A stretch of DNA of 64,000 nt from Haematobia irritans (Eukaryota > Arthropoda > Insecta > Diptera > Muscidae), in the NCBI RefSeq assembly GCF_050003625.1, contig NC_134400.1, forward strand, positions 68,528,126 through 68,592,125. Reading direction: 5' to 3'. Numbering within the stretch: position 1 is the first letter of the stretch; each line of letters starts with the position of its first letter. Of this stretch, positions 33,301-44,071 are shown one piece after another. A model generated the notes under the pieces. The model was not told where the DNA came from, did not search any database, and saw nothing but the letters and a program-made list of their open reading frames with translations. The position numbers and the translations under genes are program-made.

Positions 33301-34152
33301 GTGGCGAATTGGCTGAGAAGTAATGTTCCAAAAAATGTGGGCATTAATATATACTCAGACAGTCAACCTGCAATAAAATCCTTGGACTCTGTGTTCCTCA
33401 ACTCGAAAACGGCCATCGATTGCCGCAAATCTCTCAATGAGATGGCTGAGCAGTACAATATTCACCTAATATGGGTGCCTGGCCATAGGAACATACCGGG
33501 GAACTGCGAAGCGGATGAGTTGGCAAGGCTAGGGACTACCTTACATATTCCAGGGGAACTAGAATTTGTTGGTATGCCCCTAGCTACCTGCAAGCTCATG
33601 CTGCGTGAGAAGGCTGTTATGATGGCAAATGTTCGATGGGAGAATTGCAAGGGTTGTAACGACACCAAGCAAATATGGCCCCATTTCAACTTAAACCGCA
33701 CACTAGATATGCTAATGTTCTCGAGACGTCAGATATCACTCCTGATATCTGCTATAACGGGTCGCTGCCTGATAGGCGATTTTGCAAAAACTATTGGCGC
33801 GAAGTATAATGACTATTGTATGAGCTGTCATGATGCGGAGGAAAAAGAATCAATTAAACACCTCTTGTGTGAGTGTCCTGCATTTTGTGTAAAGCGCAAG
33901 CAACTTTTAGGAGCATATAGCTTCAGATTACTGGCGGATCTGGAAAACGTTAACTTAAGCAGTCTGCTACTGTTTTTGGAACAATCTGGTTGGTTCAACA
34001 AAGAAAAATAATCAAGAAGGTTCAGCGGTTAAAACTAGAAGTGCCCATATGTAATAGGTACTTTTAGTTAATGTGGTATCACAATGGACTGAATAGTCTA
34101 AGTGAGCCTGAATCTTAATCGGGCTGCCACTTTAACCTAACCTAACCTAACC
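30361..34152 (+). mobile_element. LOA-2: internally deleted LOA-like non-LTR retrotransposon nested in gypsy
   Basis: 3792 bp on the plus strand. The 5' region contains the start shared with LOA-3 (CAACCGTCGAAC), and the 3' tail is about four TAACC units. An 11-bp target duplication TATCTCTTCCT lies at 30350-30360 and 34153-34163. The flanks are gypsy gag-pol, with the KEEEE coding region on one side and the segment leading to MRSIKDG on the other. About 1.2 kb present in LOA-3 (roughly 42611-43845) is missing. It is the youngest event in this nest because it lies inside a gypsy with identical LTRs. Confidence 0.95.
30469..34011 (+). CDS. LOA-2 fused frame: ORF1 start joined to ORF2 (endonuclease remnant, reverse transcriptase, RNase H)
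   Basis: 1180 open codons. Residues 1 to about 37 are the beginning of ORF1 (MQRNSKSSTGLL). From about residue 40 the sequence is ORF2 (TGNDVIRACIIAKNE). The first part of the AP-type endonuclease, with its early catalytic Asn and Glu, is lost, while GCDANAHHS (residue about 117) and FSDHRYISF (about 192) remain. Reverse transcriptase is complete: KDFRPISLSS, AFLDIEGAFNNV, GTPQGGVLSPLLW and YADD at about residue 642. RNase H runs about 898-1020 (FYTDGSKLDG, YSDSQPA, PGHRNIPGNCEADE), followed by the Cys/His end YCMSCHD, HLLCECPAFC. It is not expected to be autonomous, for lack of ORF1 and a complete endonuclease, but it has no stop or frameshift. Confidence 0.9.
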   Translation: MQRNSKSSTGLLTSGPSGRVSTGVINLGNDQELGPISRLVYTGNDVIRACIIAKNELNLFLLPSMCNADTVVANLEIAKCKYWVSSVYMGHDREMPPCAVKTLVEESLKTKTKLIMGCDANAHHSIWGSSDTNARGESLIEFILRTNLVVCNKGDAPTFVTKNRQEVLDITLASQELNEMISEWHVLSELSFSDHRYISFKFDVHITKTIFSPNVRKADWNRYRESFNMMIPEITETNMRNVQDIEHAVERITKAFNISLKAACPRGKPRGKHRPPWWSTELSNMRKSCRKLFNKAKSTRAPEDWDAYKRNLRGYKRELRKAQHNSWNDYCSSIENTSEASRLRKVLASTNSAPGFIKTSEGNWTTSSEETLEVLLDTHFPGNQTVEPCTGGATVAQRSFPVEEIVSETRIRWALNSFGPFKSPGPDGITPAELQAVTDKIIPWLSVIYKGCINLSYIPGKWRETKVVFIPKAGKASHSRAKDFRPISLSSFLLKTLERMIDIYLRTSIDSRLFSKRQHAYSKGRSTETALHELVSFIESSLSVKEYTIVAFLDIEGAFNNVHPSSILNGLTTLNVDPCILRLLDELLMKRRISATLGQANIQRYVNRGTPQGGVLSPLLWNVAINSLLVTLEKERIKVVAYADDVALAVRGKFPSTIRDIIQRALRMTEKWAKDNGLGVNPAKTELVMYCNDRKTPTVRPISLGGIEIPFGECAKYLGVILDRKLNFKLNIEERARKATVALYSCKKAIGKKWGLKPKIVHWLYTAVVRPIMLYGVVVWWPALQKPTCLDKVQRMACLCISGAFSKTGTNSLNVVLHLLPLDILAKQSAATTAVRLRELSLWSEKGYGHSSVLKTMPDVPNVVDYTLASPLFDKKFETLIPNSEAWCTQTPGNKEYIDFYTDGSKLDGQVGFGVYSNDLELRIAKRLPNHCSVFQAEILAIREVANWLRSNVPKNVGINIYSDSQPAIKSLDSVFLNSKTAIDCRKSLNEMAEQYNIHLIWVPGHRNIPGNCEADELARLGTTLHIPGELEFVGMPLATCKLMLREKAVMMANVRWENCKGCNDTKQIWPHFNLNRTLDMLMFSRRQISLLISAITGRCLIGDFAKTIGAKYNDYCMSCHDAEEKESIKHLLCECPAFCVKRKQLLGAYSFRLLADLENVNLSSLLLFLEQSGWFNKEK

Positions 34153-34990
34153 TATCTCTTCCTCTTCTTTAATAAAATTTAATTTTTGCGTTTTACACAT
34201 TTTCTTTAAATGCCCGCGTTTCTTACATAAATTGCATTTATAATTCTTGAACTTACAGGCAGCACTACTGTGGTTTGTAAATCCGCACACGGCACATTGC
34301 TGTTGTTGTTGCCATCCATTTCTTTTTTCGCCACCTTGACCATGTGTTTTCGTCTCTTCCACATTTTTTCGCATACCTTGTCTCTTCACATAATTAATAT
34401 CGGCGTCTCTCTTCACCACCACTTTCTGGTATTGCTGAAGTATGTATTCGGCATTGTTGGCGATTTCCAGAACTTTTTCAAAAGATGCCGTTACCGGTTC
34501 CAAAAATATTTTGTCTTTGGCTGGACCTTTTTCCAAACCCATAATGAATTTGTCGCGAATGGCAGTATTAAGATCTGTTCCAAATTCACAATTAGCAGCT
34601 AACGATCTTACTCTCACTGCCCATTCGTTGATAGTTTCTGATTGTGATTTAACAGCGCTATAAAACTTACAACGCTCAGCGAAACCACTCGTTGCTGTTT
34701 TGAAGTGACTATTCATAACTTTCATACATTCTTCAAATTTTACGGTCTTACTTTCCACTTGCAAAGGCGATAGTAAATTTTGCAGTAGCATATAAGCACC
34801 TTCCGACAGTGATGTAATCAAAATTGCCTTCTTTTTGCTTCATTGGTTATGTCATTAGCCACCAAAAACTGTTCCATTTGCACCACAAATATTTTCCAAG
34901 ATTTTTCGGCATGGTCGAAAAATGGAACTCTTCCAATTATTGGTGCGTTACTTGCACTTTGACTTGGAGTAACGTTGTCGACAGTCATTT
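34153..34990 (-). pseudogene. Gypsy gag (one frameshift, cut by LOA-2)
   Basis: The natural start is the ATG at 34990 (MTVDNVTPSQSASN, then VPFFDHAEKSWKIF, a usual gypsy Gag opening). The frame then fails in a run of five A bases (34832-34836 as T on the plus strand) and continues from ITSLSEGAYMLLQNLL. The middle shows the SETINEWAVRVRSLA helix typical of Gag. Two knuckle-like motifs end it (CAVCGFTNHSSAAC and CNLCKKRGHLKKMC). It builds the particle and binds element RNA. The C-terminal end at the KEEEE stretch is interrupted by the LOA-2 target site. A 1-nt change in a homopolymer in such a young element might be a sequencing error. Confidence 0.85.
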
Positions 34991-35538
34991 TACAAAAAAA
35001 AATATATAATTTTTACACTGAAAAAACAGTGAACCCACCAGGAAAGATAACTTTCGATTAATTTTAGAAAATTTTGAACTTTTTTAGAAAATTTTAACTA
35101 AACGGTATTACAAGCGCTGGCATCACTCCGATATGGCAAAAATAAGTAAATATTTTTCGACAAATTCAAGAAAATTTATTAGACATAACAAAATTTTTTC
35201 AGTAGTTAAAGAAAATTTTGTAGTTTTAAGAGAAATCTTGGAGTTCAAAATTGCAAGAATGTCTTTAGTGACATACGAAGTTCATGATGGACACATTTTT
35301 GGTAAAATTTACAAATTTAAAGAAATAATGAACTATTTTGTAAGAAATACGAAATTAGGAAATCTTTATGCTTTATTTGTGTATAATTTTTTCCCGTTTT
35401 TTAGTTCATTTAACTAACATACGCAAAAAATTATTTGACTAAAATAAACTTTTTCCAAACAAAATGATTCTATGAACTAATATAAAGTTAATATGGCTTT
35501 AGTGAAATAGAGAGTTCACTTTTTTTTGAGTGTATTTT
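34991..35538 (-). other. Gypsy leader, no gene
   Basis: 548 bp of AT-rich sequence between the primer site and the gag start. A plus-strand frame at 35133-35417 is antisense to the element, low in complexity and matches nothing I know, so I do not call it. Confidence 0.75.
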
Positions 35539-35550
35539 AACTCGTCGCCA
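35539..35550 (-). promoter_or_regulatory. Gypsy primer-binding site
   Basis: On the minus strand TGGCGACGAGTT lies one base after the 5' LTR. The first ten bases fit the 3' end of an insect tRNA-Ser (GCU) from memory (CTCGTCGCCA); the match does not continue further. Confidence 0.6.
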
Positions 35551-35551
35551 C

Positions 35552-35919
35552 TGTGATATATTAAATAAAAGACCGGAGTTTGTCTAATACAATATTTAAC
35601 TTTATTTTTAACTGCACGCAAGAACGGCAAAAATCCAAGTGATCTGTAAATTGTTTTCTAATTACCATCGAAGGCATATGTGCATAAAAGGGCTATATAC
35701 ATACATTGTTATGCTATATACATAAAACAGGTTTTTGCTTATGTGCTATTCAATCTGCTATACTATGCATAATCTAAGAGGGAGTTAGAATATAATTGTT
35801 ATACTATTTATACTCTGAGCGCATCTACTCACTAATAATAACATTCGTCTCTCATTAATGCATTTTACATTGTGTTGTATGTTATTAACAGTGTTGTATA
35901 AAACTATGAGAATACCACA
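35552..35919 (-). repeat. Gypsy 5' LTR with TATA box
   Basis: 368 bp, identical by eye to the 3' LTR. On the minus strand it contains TATAAATA (35805-35812), a plausible core promoter, and AATAAA (35601-35606) downstream. This is the right order for promoter, R region and polyadenylation signal. Confidence 0.93.
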
Positions 35920-35924
35920 GGTAT

Positions 35925-36424
35925 AAATAAAACAATTTCTCAACTGGGCTGAGTCTGGGATTCTGGATACACACAGCGGTGAACATATCCCTAAACGTCG
36001 GCCATGAGGGATAATCACCACTAAAAATTGGCACTTCGCAAGGTGGAAGTTTAAAACCTTGTACTGGCATTGGATTCACGTCGGGGACCGTGACTGCTAA
36101 TTCCTGTAGCAAAACCCCCAAATGCTCGACACTAGCAAAAGCGCTATTATATTTGGACTTTACCATTTCAACTTCAGCTGCTCTCGCTGAACCCCTTTCC
36201 TCACTCTTTTTGGAAGACCCCCCTGACTCCTGTTCCTCTTCGTAAGCCTCATTATCGGCGAGGCATTCTTCATAGACAGGCTTCAATCTGTCCCACAGAT
36301 CTTTAGCCTCCACTCTATAAGCCTCAATAACGAATTTAGAAGTCAGGGGTGTTCTTTTATCCTTTAAGGTGGCCTCAAACTCAACCAGCCTATCGAATAA
36401 ACGGATGTATTTATCAAGGGACAT
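35925..36424 (-). pseudogene. BEL gag N-terminal part
   Basis: Begins MSLDKYIRLFDRLVEFEATL at 36424, the true gag start of the BEL element. A charged linker (YEEEQESGGSSKKSEE) follows, then the conserved Pao Gag block LPPCEVPIFSGDYPSWPTF and RLSPVEKLFYLY. The gypsy LTR interrupts it right after this. The next Gag residues are at 26696-26818, in frame once one copy of the GGTAT duplication is discounted. The open frame continues to 35885 only by reading into the gypsy LTR. Confidence 0.92.
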
Positions 36425-38154
<1,730 letters not shown>

Positions 38155-38172
38155 ATCCGGTTCGAAGGACCA
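38155..38172 (-). promoter_or_regulatory. BEL primer-binding site, tRNA-Tyr-like
   Basis: On the minus strand TGGTCCTTCGAACCGGAT begins two bases inside the 5' LTR. From memory it is complementary to the 3' end of animal tRNA-Tyr (ATCCGGCTCGAAGGACCA) at 17 of 18 positions. It marks this LTR as the 5' one. Confidence 0.8.
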
Positions 38173-38174
38173 AA

Positions 38175-38605
38175 TGTTTAGGTGGATAGGATAGCGGGAA
38201 GGGAGAATCAATCTGGGGGAGAAGTTGGAGTCTCTTTGTTTAACACCAAGCCAACGTATCCCAATGTCTGTTTGCTTTATGTCTCCGCAAGAAATGTTGG
38301 AGAGTGGATTCCCAAAATGAAACCAATTGAAAAAGCAGAAATGGAAATCAATTGATTTAGGATTGATGTTCGAGATTTGGATTTATTTTTTCTTGTGATT
38401 CTTACCAGTCTAGTGATGACAATTGAATGAGAAAGAAGTCACACAAAGTTTTGCGGAAATCTAAATATGACATTGACAGATTTTACGGCGAAGTACATGT
38501 ATTTACAAGATTGGCAAATCGTATGAAAATGTCAAAGTTATTTTCCTTTGGGATTTTTAAAAAATAAATCGGAAAAATAGGGTTTGTGTAAAAGTAACAC
38601 AAACA
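38175..38605 (-). repeat. BEL 5' LTR
   Basis: 431 bp, ends TGTTT/AAACA, five substitutions from the 3' LTR. It is followed by target duplication ACGCG and satellite in the expected phase (type A into type B). Confidence 0.95.
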
Positions 38606-39224
38606 ACGCGTATATACGAAGATATGGGCAAAATAAGATTTTCAGATAAAAATTTCAATTTTTTTAGGTTTTGGGAGGATTATTCAATTTGGGGGTGGTC
38701 ATGAATTAAAGTCCTTTTCGCGCTAGGGCGCTTAGTTTAGGAGATATGGGCAAAATAAGTTTTTCATATCAAAATTTAAATTTTTTTAGGTTTTGGGTAG
38801 ATTTGTCAATTTTTTGGGGGTGGTCACGAAATAAAGTCCATTTCGCCCTAGGACGGATATTTAAGGAGATATGGGCAAAATAACTTTTTCATATAAAAAT
38901 TGCAATTTTTTTAGGTTTTGAGTGGATTATTAAATTTTTTGGGGTGTTACGAATTAAAGTCCTTTTCGCTCTAGGACGCTTATATACTAAGATATGGGCA
39001 AAATAAGGTTTTCAGATAAGAATTTCAATTTTTTTAAGTTTTGGGAGGATTATTCAATTTGTTTGGGGGTGGTCATGAATTAACGTCCTTTTCGCGCTAG
39101 GGCGCTTAGTTTAGAGATATGGGCAAAATAAGTTTTTCATATCAAAATTTAAATTTTTTAGGTTTTGGGTGGATTTGTCAATTTTTTGGGGGTGGTCACG
39201 AATTAAAGTCCTTTTCGCCCTAGG
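38606..39224 (+). repeat. Tandem satellite between BEL and LOA-3
   Basis: About five monomers in clean A-B-C order and the same orientation as elsewhere. It stops inside a type C monomer at CGCCCTAGG, where the LOA-3 tail begins. Confidence 0.95.
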
Positions 39225-39506
39225 TTAGGTTAGGTTAGGTTAAAGTGGCAGCCCGATTAAATTTCAGGCTCATTTAGACTATTCAGTCCATTGTGATACC
39301 ACAATTAACTAAAAGTACCTATTACATATGGGCACTTCTAGTCTTAACCACTGAACCTTCTCTATTATTTACTTTTGTGGAACCAACCAGATTGCTCCAA
39401 AAACATTAACAAACTGCTTAAGTTAACGTTTTCCATGTCAGCGAGTAATCTAAAGCTATATGCTCCTAAAATTTGCTTACGCTTTACACAATATCTAGTG
39501 TGCGGT

Positions 39507-42500
39507 TTAAGTTAAATGGGGCCATATTTTCTTGGTGTCGTTACAACCCTTGCAATTTTCCCATCGAATATTGGCCATCATAACAGCCTTCTCACGCAGT
39601 AAGAGCTTGCAGGTGGCCAGAGGCATACCAACAGATTCTAGTTCCCCTGGAATATGTAAGGTAGTTCCTAGCCTTGCTAACACATCTGCTTCGCAGTTCC
39701 CCGGTATGTTCCTATGGCCAGGCATCCATATTAGGTGAATATTGTACTGCTCAGCCATCTCGTTGAGAGATTTGCGGCAGTCTATGGCCGTTTTCGAGTT
39801 AAGGAACACAGAGTCCAAGGATTTTAGTGCAGGTTGACTGTCTGAGTATATATTAATGCCAATATTTGTTGGAACACTACTTCTCAGCCAATTCACCACC
39901 TCTCTTACTGCCAATATTTCAGCCTGAAAAACACTACAGTGATTAGGTAATCTTTTCGCTATTCGAATTTCCAGATCTTTAGAATATACTCCGAACCCCA
40001 CTTGTCCATTCAATTTGGAGCCATCAGTATAGAAATCTATATATCTTTTATTCCCCGGGGTCTGTGTACACCACGCCTCACTGTTGGGAATTAGAGTTTC
40101 AAACTTTTTGTCGAAAAGTGGTTTTGCCAGGGTGTAATCCACTACGTTAGGCACATCTGGCATTACTTTGAGGACCGAACTATGACCGTACATTTTTTCC
40201 GACCACAGCGATAGCTCGCGCAACCGCACAGCCGTTGTTGCAGCTGACTGTTTGGCCAAAATGTCTAAAGGCAATAGATGTAGCATGTCATTAAGGGAGT
40301 CTGTTCCTGTCTTACTAAATGCGCCTGAGATACATAAGCTCGCCATACGCTGAACTTTATCTAAACAAGTCGGTTTCTGAAGTGCCGGCCACCAGACTAC
40401 AACACCATATAGCATTATAGGTCTAACTACTGCCGTGTATAGCCAATGCACAATTTTTGGTCTTAGTCCCCACTTTTTCCCTATTGCCTTTTTGCACGAG
40501 TACAAAGCTACCGTGGCTTTTCTCGCCCTCTCTTCAATATTAAGCCTAAAATTCAGCTTTCTGTCCAAAATAACGCCAAGGTATTTTGCACACTCACCAA
40601 AGGGAATTTCAGTACACCCTAAGGAAATGGGCCTAACCGTGGGAGTTTTGCGATCTTTGCAGTACATGACTAGTTCTGTCTTTGCTGGATTTACACTAAG
40701 ACCATTATCTTTCGCCCATTTCTCAGTCATCCGGAGAGCTCTCTGTATAACATCTCTGATTGTGGATGGGAATTTTCCCCTGACTGCTAGCGCCACATCA
40801 TCTGCGTATGCCACCACTTTTATCCTCTCTTTTTCTAGGGAAACCAGAAGGTTGTTTATAGCAACATTCCAAAGAAGAGGTGATAGAACTCCTCCTTGGG
40901 GAGTGCCTCTGTTCACATACCTTTGTATGTTTGCTTTTCCTAGTGTGGCTGAAATACGTCTCTTTATTAGAAGTTCGTCTAACAGCCTAAGTATACCTGG
41001 ATCAACATTCAGAGTTGTCAGTCCATTTAATATCGTGCTCGGATGGACATTATTGAACGCCCCGTCGATGTCTAGAAACGCCACGATTGTGTATTCTTTG
41101 ACAGATAGTGAGCTTTCAATAAAGCTGACTAGTTCATGCAATGCGGTCTCAGTAGACCTGCCCTTCGAGTACGCATGCTGTCGTTTCGAGAGCAAACTTG
41201 AATCCACGCTAGTTCTAAGATGCATGTCTATCATCCTCTCCAGGGTCTTAAGCAGGAATGAGGATAAGCAGATTGGTCGGAAATCCTTCGCACTCGAGTG
41301 AGAGGCTTTTCCTGCTTTAGGTATGAAGACGACTTTTGTTTCCCTCCACTTTTATGGAATATATGCTAAGTTTACACATCGTTTATATATCACCGTCAAC
41401 CAGGGGATAATTATTTCAGCCACTGTCTGTAACTCCGCCGGAGTAATTCCATCAGGTCTGGGGTATTTGAATGGTCCAAAGCTATTTAAAGCCCATTTTA
41501 TTCTAGATTCCGACACAATTTCCTCAATAGGAAATGATCGCTGAGCCTCTGTTACACCGCCGGAACATGGTTCAACCGTCTGATTTCCAGGGAAGTGTGT
41601 GTCCAAAAGTACCTCCAACGTCTCCTCACTGGACGTTGTCCAATTTCCCTCCGATGCTTAATGAAACCTGGAGCGGTGTTAGTGGATGCTAGTACCTTCC
41701 GTAGTCTGGAAGCCTCTGACGTATTCTCAATACTGCTACAGTAATCATCCCAAGAGTTTTGTTGAGACCTTCTCAGTTCTCGTTTATATTCTCTCAGATT
41801 CATCTTGTAAGTGTCCCAATCCTCCGGAGCTCTTGTGGACTTTGCTTTGTTAAAGAGCTTCCTGCAGGATTTCCTCATATTACTTAACTCCGTAGTCCAC
41901 ATGGCGGCCGATTTTTTCCCCTTGGCTTTCCTCTAGGGCAAGCAGCTTTCAGTGAAATGTTGAAGGCCTTAGTAATCCGCTCCACTGCGTGTTCGATATC
42001 TTGCACAGTGTTCATATTTGTCTCCGGCATTTCCGGTATCATCGAATTGAACGATTCCCTATACCTATTCCAATCAGCTTTCCTAACATTTGGCGGAAAT
42101 ATGGTCTTTGGAGTACGAACAGCCAATCTGAAACTGATGTAGCGATGATCTGAGAAGCTATGTTCCCTCAAAACTTGCCACTCAGATATCTTATCATTCA
42201 GTTCCGGAGAGGTCAACGTGACGTCCAAAACCTCTTGTCTGTTCCTGGTGACGAAGGTTGGTGCATCTCCCTTATTGCAAACTACCAGGTTAGTACGCAA
42301 AATAAACTCTATTAGCGACTCACCCCTTGCATTAGTATCATTACTTCCCCAAATACTATGATGTGGATTTGCATCGCATCCCATAATGAGTTTTGTCTTT
42401 GTTTTTAGTGACTCCTCAACTAAGGTCTTAACGGCACAGGGTGGCATCTCCCTATCATGTCCCATGTAGACCGAAGATACCCAATAGTTGCATGTGGATA

Positions 42501-42789
42501 TCTCTAGACTGGCTACGACAGTGGCTGCATTACTCAATGAAGGAAGCAGGAACAAGTTTAGTTCGTTTTTAGCAATTATACATGCTCGATTTATATCGTT
42601 ACCGGTATTATGCAAAAGTTTGAAACCCGGAGTGCTTAATTCACAGATCTTATTCTTATATATGCATGGTTCTTGAATAAGAACTATATCTATGTCTCCT
42701 TTCATCAGGAGAACTTTTAAGGCAGCACAAGCGGCCTTACAATGGTGAAGATTTATCTGGAGGAACCGTAGAACCATCCAAATTTTCAA
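39507..42789 (-). pseudogene. LOA-3 ORF2: endonuclease, reverse transcriptase, RNase H, broken
   Basis: Starts MKIWMVLRFLQINLHHCK at 42789. The AP-type endonuclease has QINLHH and IQEPCIYK (early Asn and Glu), GCDANPHHSIW and FSDHRYISF. Reverse transcriptase has AFLDIDGAFNN, GTPQGGVLSPLLW and YADD. RNase H has FYTDGSKL, YSDSQPA and MPGHRNIPGNCEAD. Lesions: a frameshift at 41884-41902, another at 41552-41618, a stop where a Gly codon stands in LOA-2 (GGA to TAA, just upstream of 41352), the 175-bp deletion at 39490 and a 1-nt loss near 39511 that removes the Cys/His end. Not functional. Confidence 0.9.
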
Positions 42790-43960
42790 CCACCGTCACA
42801 TCAGCCGCTTCAATTGAGTCATCAAGGGCTTCCTCTTCACAGATCTCGGTGACTCTCGCAACAATCCGCGGTTCAGCTTTGGTGAGGCTTGAGCCTGTAG
42901 AAACTTCCCGCATATGATTTTCGCCATAGTCTGCAGGTTTTATGTCTCTTTCGGCTTCGCTAGGAGATTTTTTCACTGCTGACTCTACCGCAGGCTTGTC
43001 CGTTTCGGAATCCTTTGGCTGATCGCTTTTGTATACCTTCATATGGATATCATGAAAGCCATAACTTACGCGTCCTTGGGTCTGGGCTAGATGTGGCAGC
43101 GACTCTATGTTTAATATAAACACCGCATGTCGTCTTGGTCCATCCACCTCATCCAAACGACCAACCTTCCAATCGGCGGTTGGAAGATCTGGGTTACATT
43201 CTTTTAGTCTCTCTAGTATTGACTCAGGATCAGGAGGGTTTGCCGGAATCCATGCATGCGCTCTAGGTTTAGCCGGTATGTCTTTTTTATCGACTAACTC
43301 CAAAGCGGCTCCTTCCCAAACTTCACCAATTAGCATCAATGCAGCTTTAAAGCAATCCATAGACCTCTGGTCTGCAAAAGCTATTAACTTATATCGTCCT
43401 TGATACCATCCAGCATCTTGCCGTCGAGGACTTGGTCCGGGAAACTTTTTTCGCACCTCTGAGTAGACACCAGACATCGCGTTCTCAATTTCCCCCCACT
43501 TTTGCCTTGGAATCATACCGTCCAATGCTCCTTTATTAATAATAGCCATCACAAGGCTGTCTTTTGCAACTGAGGCAAACGATCTTTGATCCCGTTTAGA
43601 GGATGGCAGCTCATCCGGTGATCGTTCCCTTTTTCCAGCTTCAAGAATTCCTTGAGCCCATTTTAAGGAATCGCTTTGCTTAGCCGACAATGTGCTTGGG
43701 TCGACTGATCCTAATTTCTTTAGGATAAACAAAGCATTTCTTCGTTCCTTGAATCTCTTTCGAGAGGGATTGCCTCCTTTTGATGTCGTCACCTTAGAAA
43801 AGGTTCGACTTGCCAAAGTGTCACCGCCAGTCGACCCGTCTACAGGTCGACTAATTGGGCCTGACTCTTGGTCGCTGCCCAAATTTATAACTTCAGTCGT
43901 TACCCGTCCACTGGGCCCTGAAGTTAGCAACCCACTGGATGACTTTGAATTTCGCTGCAT
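42737..43960 (-). CDS. LOA-3 ORF1 protein, DUF4780-like
   Basis: 407 codons without interruption, starting MQRNSKSSSGLL about 105 bp from the element's 5' end. The N-terminal third is basic and polar (RKRFKERRNALF, KRERSPDELPSSKRDQR). Residues about 180-310 resemble DUF4780: RYKLIAFADQRSM, VWEGAALELVD, PRAHAWIPANPPDPE, ADWKVGRLDE and RHAVFILNIESL. The acidic C-terminal third has low complexity. No CCHC knuckles are seen, unlike many Jockey or I ORF1 proteins. The likely role is binding element RNA in the particle. ORF2 starts inside its last 53 bases in another frame, so translation may re-initiate. It is intact although ORF2 is broken. Confidence 0.88.
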   Translation of the reverse strand: MQRNSKSSSGLLTSGPSGRVTTEVINLGSDQESGPISRPVDGSTGGDTLASRTFSKVTTSKGGNPSRKRFKERRNALFILKKLGSVDPSTLSAKQSDSLKWAQGILEAGKRERSPDELPSSKRDQRSFASVAKDSLVMAIINKGALDGMIPRQKWGEIENAMSGVYSEVRKKFPGPSPRRQDAGWYQGRYKLIAFADQRSMDCFKAALMLIGEVWEGAALELVDKKDIPAKPRAHAWIPANPPDPESILERLKECNPDLPTADWKVGRLDEVDGPRRHAVFILNIESLPHLAQTQGRVSYGFHDIHMKVYKSDQPKDSETDKPAVESAVKKSPSEAERDIKPADYGENHMREVSTGSSLTKAEPRIVARVTEICEEEALDDSIEAADVTVVENLDGSTVPPDKSSPL

Positions 43961-44071
43961 GGTGGTTTATTATTTCCACCACACGTGAAATTCGTAACAA
44001 GTACTTATTACGATAAAATACTCCGCTATTAGAAAACACGTCCGTTCAGTTCGACGGTTGAATTAAAAAAA

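Larger units (their letters stand above)
26819..35919 (-). mobile_element. Gypsy-type LTR retrotransposon, carrying LOA-2
   Basis: Two 368-bp LTRs beginning TGTG and ending CACA, identical by eye, with a 5-bp target duplication GGTAT at 26814-26818 and 35920-35924. Minus-strand order: 5' LTR, primer site, leader, gag, protease, reverse transcriptase, RNase H, integrase, 3' LTR. There is no env-like frame between the integrase end (27204) and the 3' LTR. Without LOA-2 and one target-duplication copy, the element would be about 5.3 kb, a usual gypsy length. Confidence 0.95.
39225..44065 (-). mobile_element. LOA-3: near full-length LOA-like non-LTR retrotransposon
   Basis: About 4.84 kb on the minus strand, with TTAGG-unit tail at the left and the 5' end (CAACCGTCGAAC on the minus strand) near 44060, followed by an A/T run. 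It carries both ORF1 and ORF2, which overlap by 53 bp. No target duplication is visible; the satellite resumes at AAGGAGATATGGG, about ten bases further along the monomer than the left junction. About 175 bp near the 3' end is missing at 39490/39491 compared with LOA-1 (10786-10960). Confidence 0.92.

Noticed and set aside
35133..35417. 94-codon plus-strand frame in the gypsy leader
   Set aside because: Low-complexity Phe/Lys-rich, antisense to the element, no known motif. An env gene was considered, but the position and strand are wrong.
40435..41301. 288-codon plus-strand frame
   Set aside because: Antisense of the LOA-3 reverse transcriptase. LOA-2 shows similar shadow frames; no domain is recognisable.
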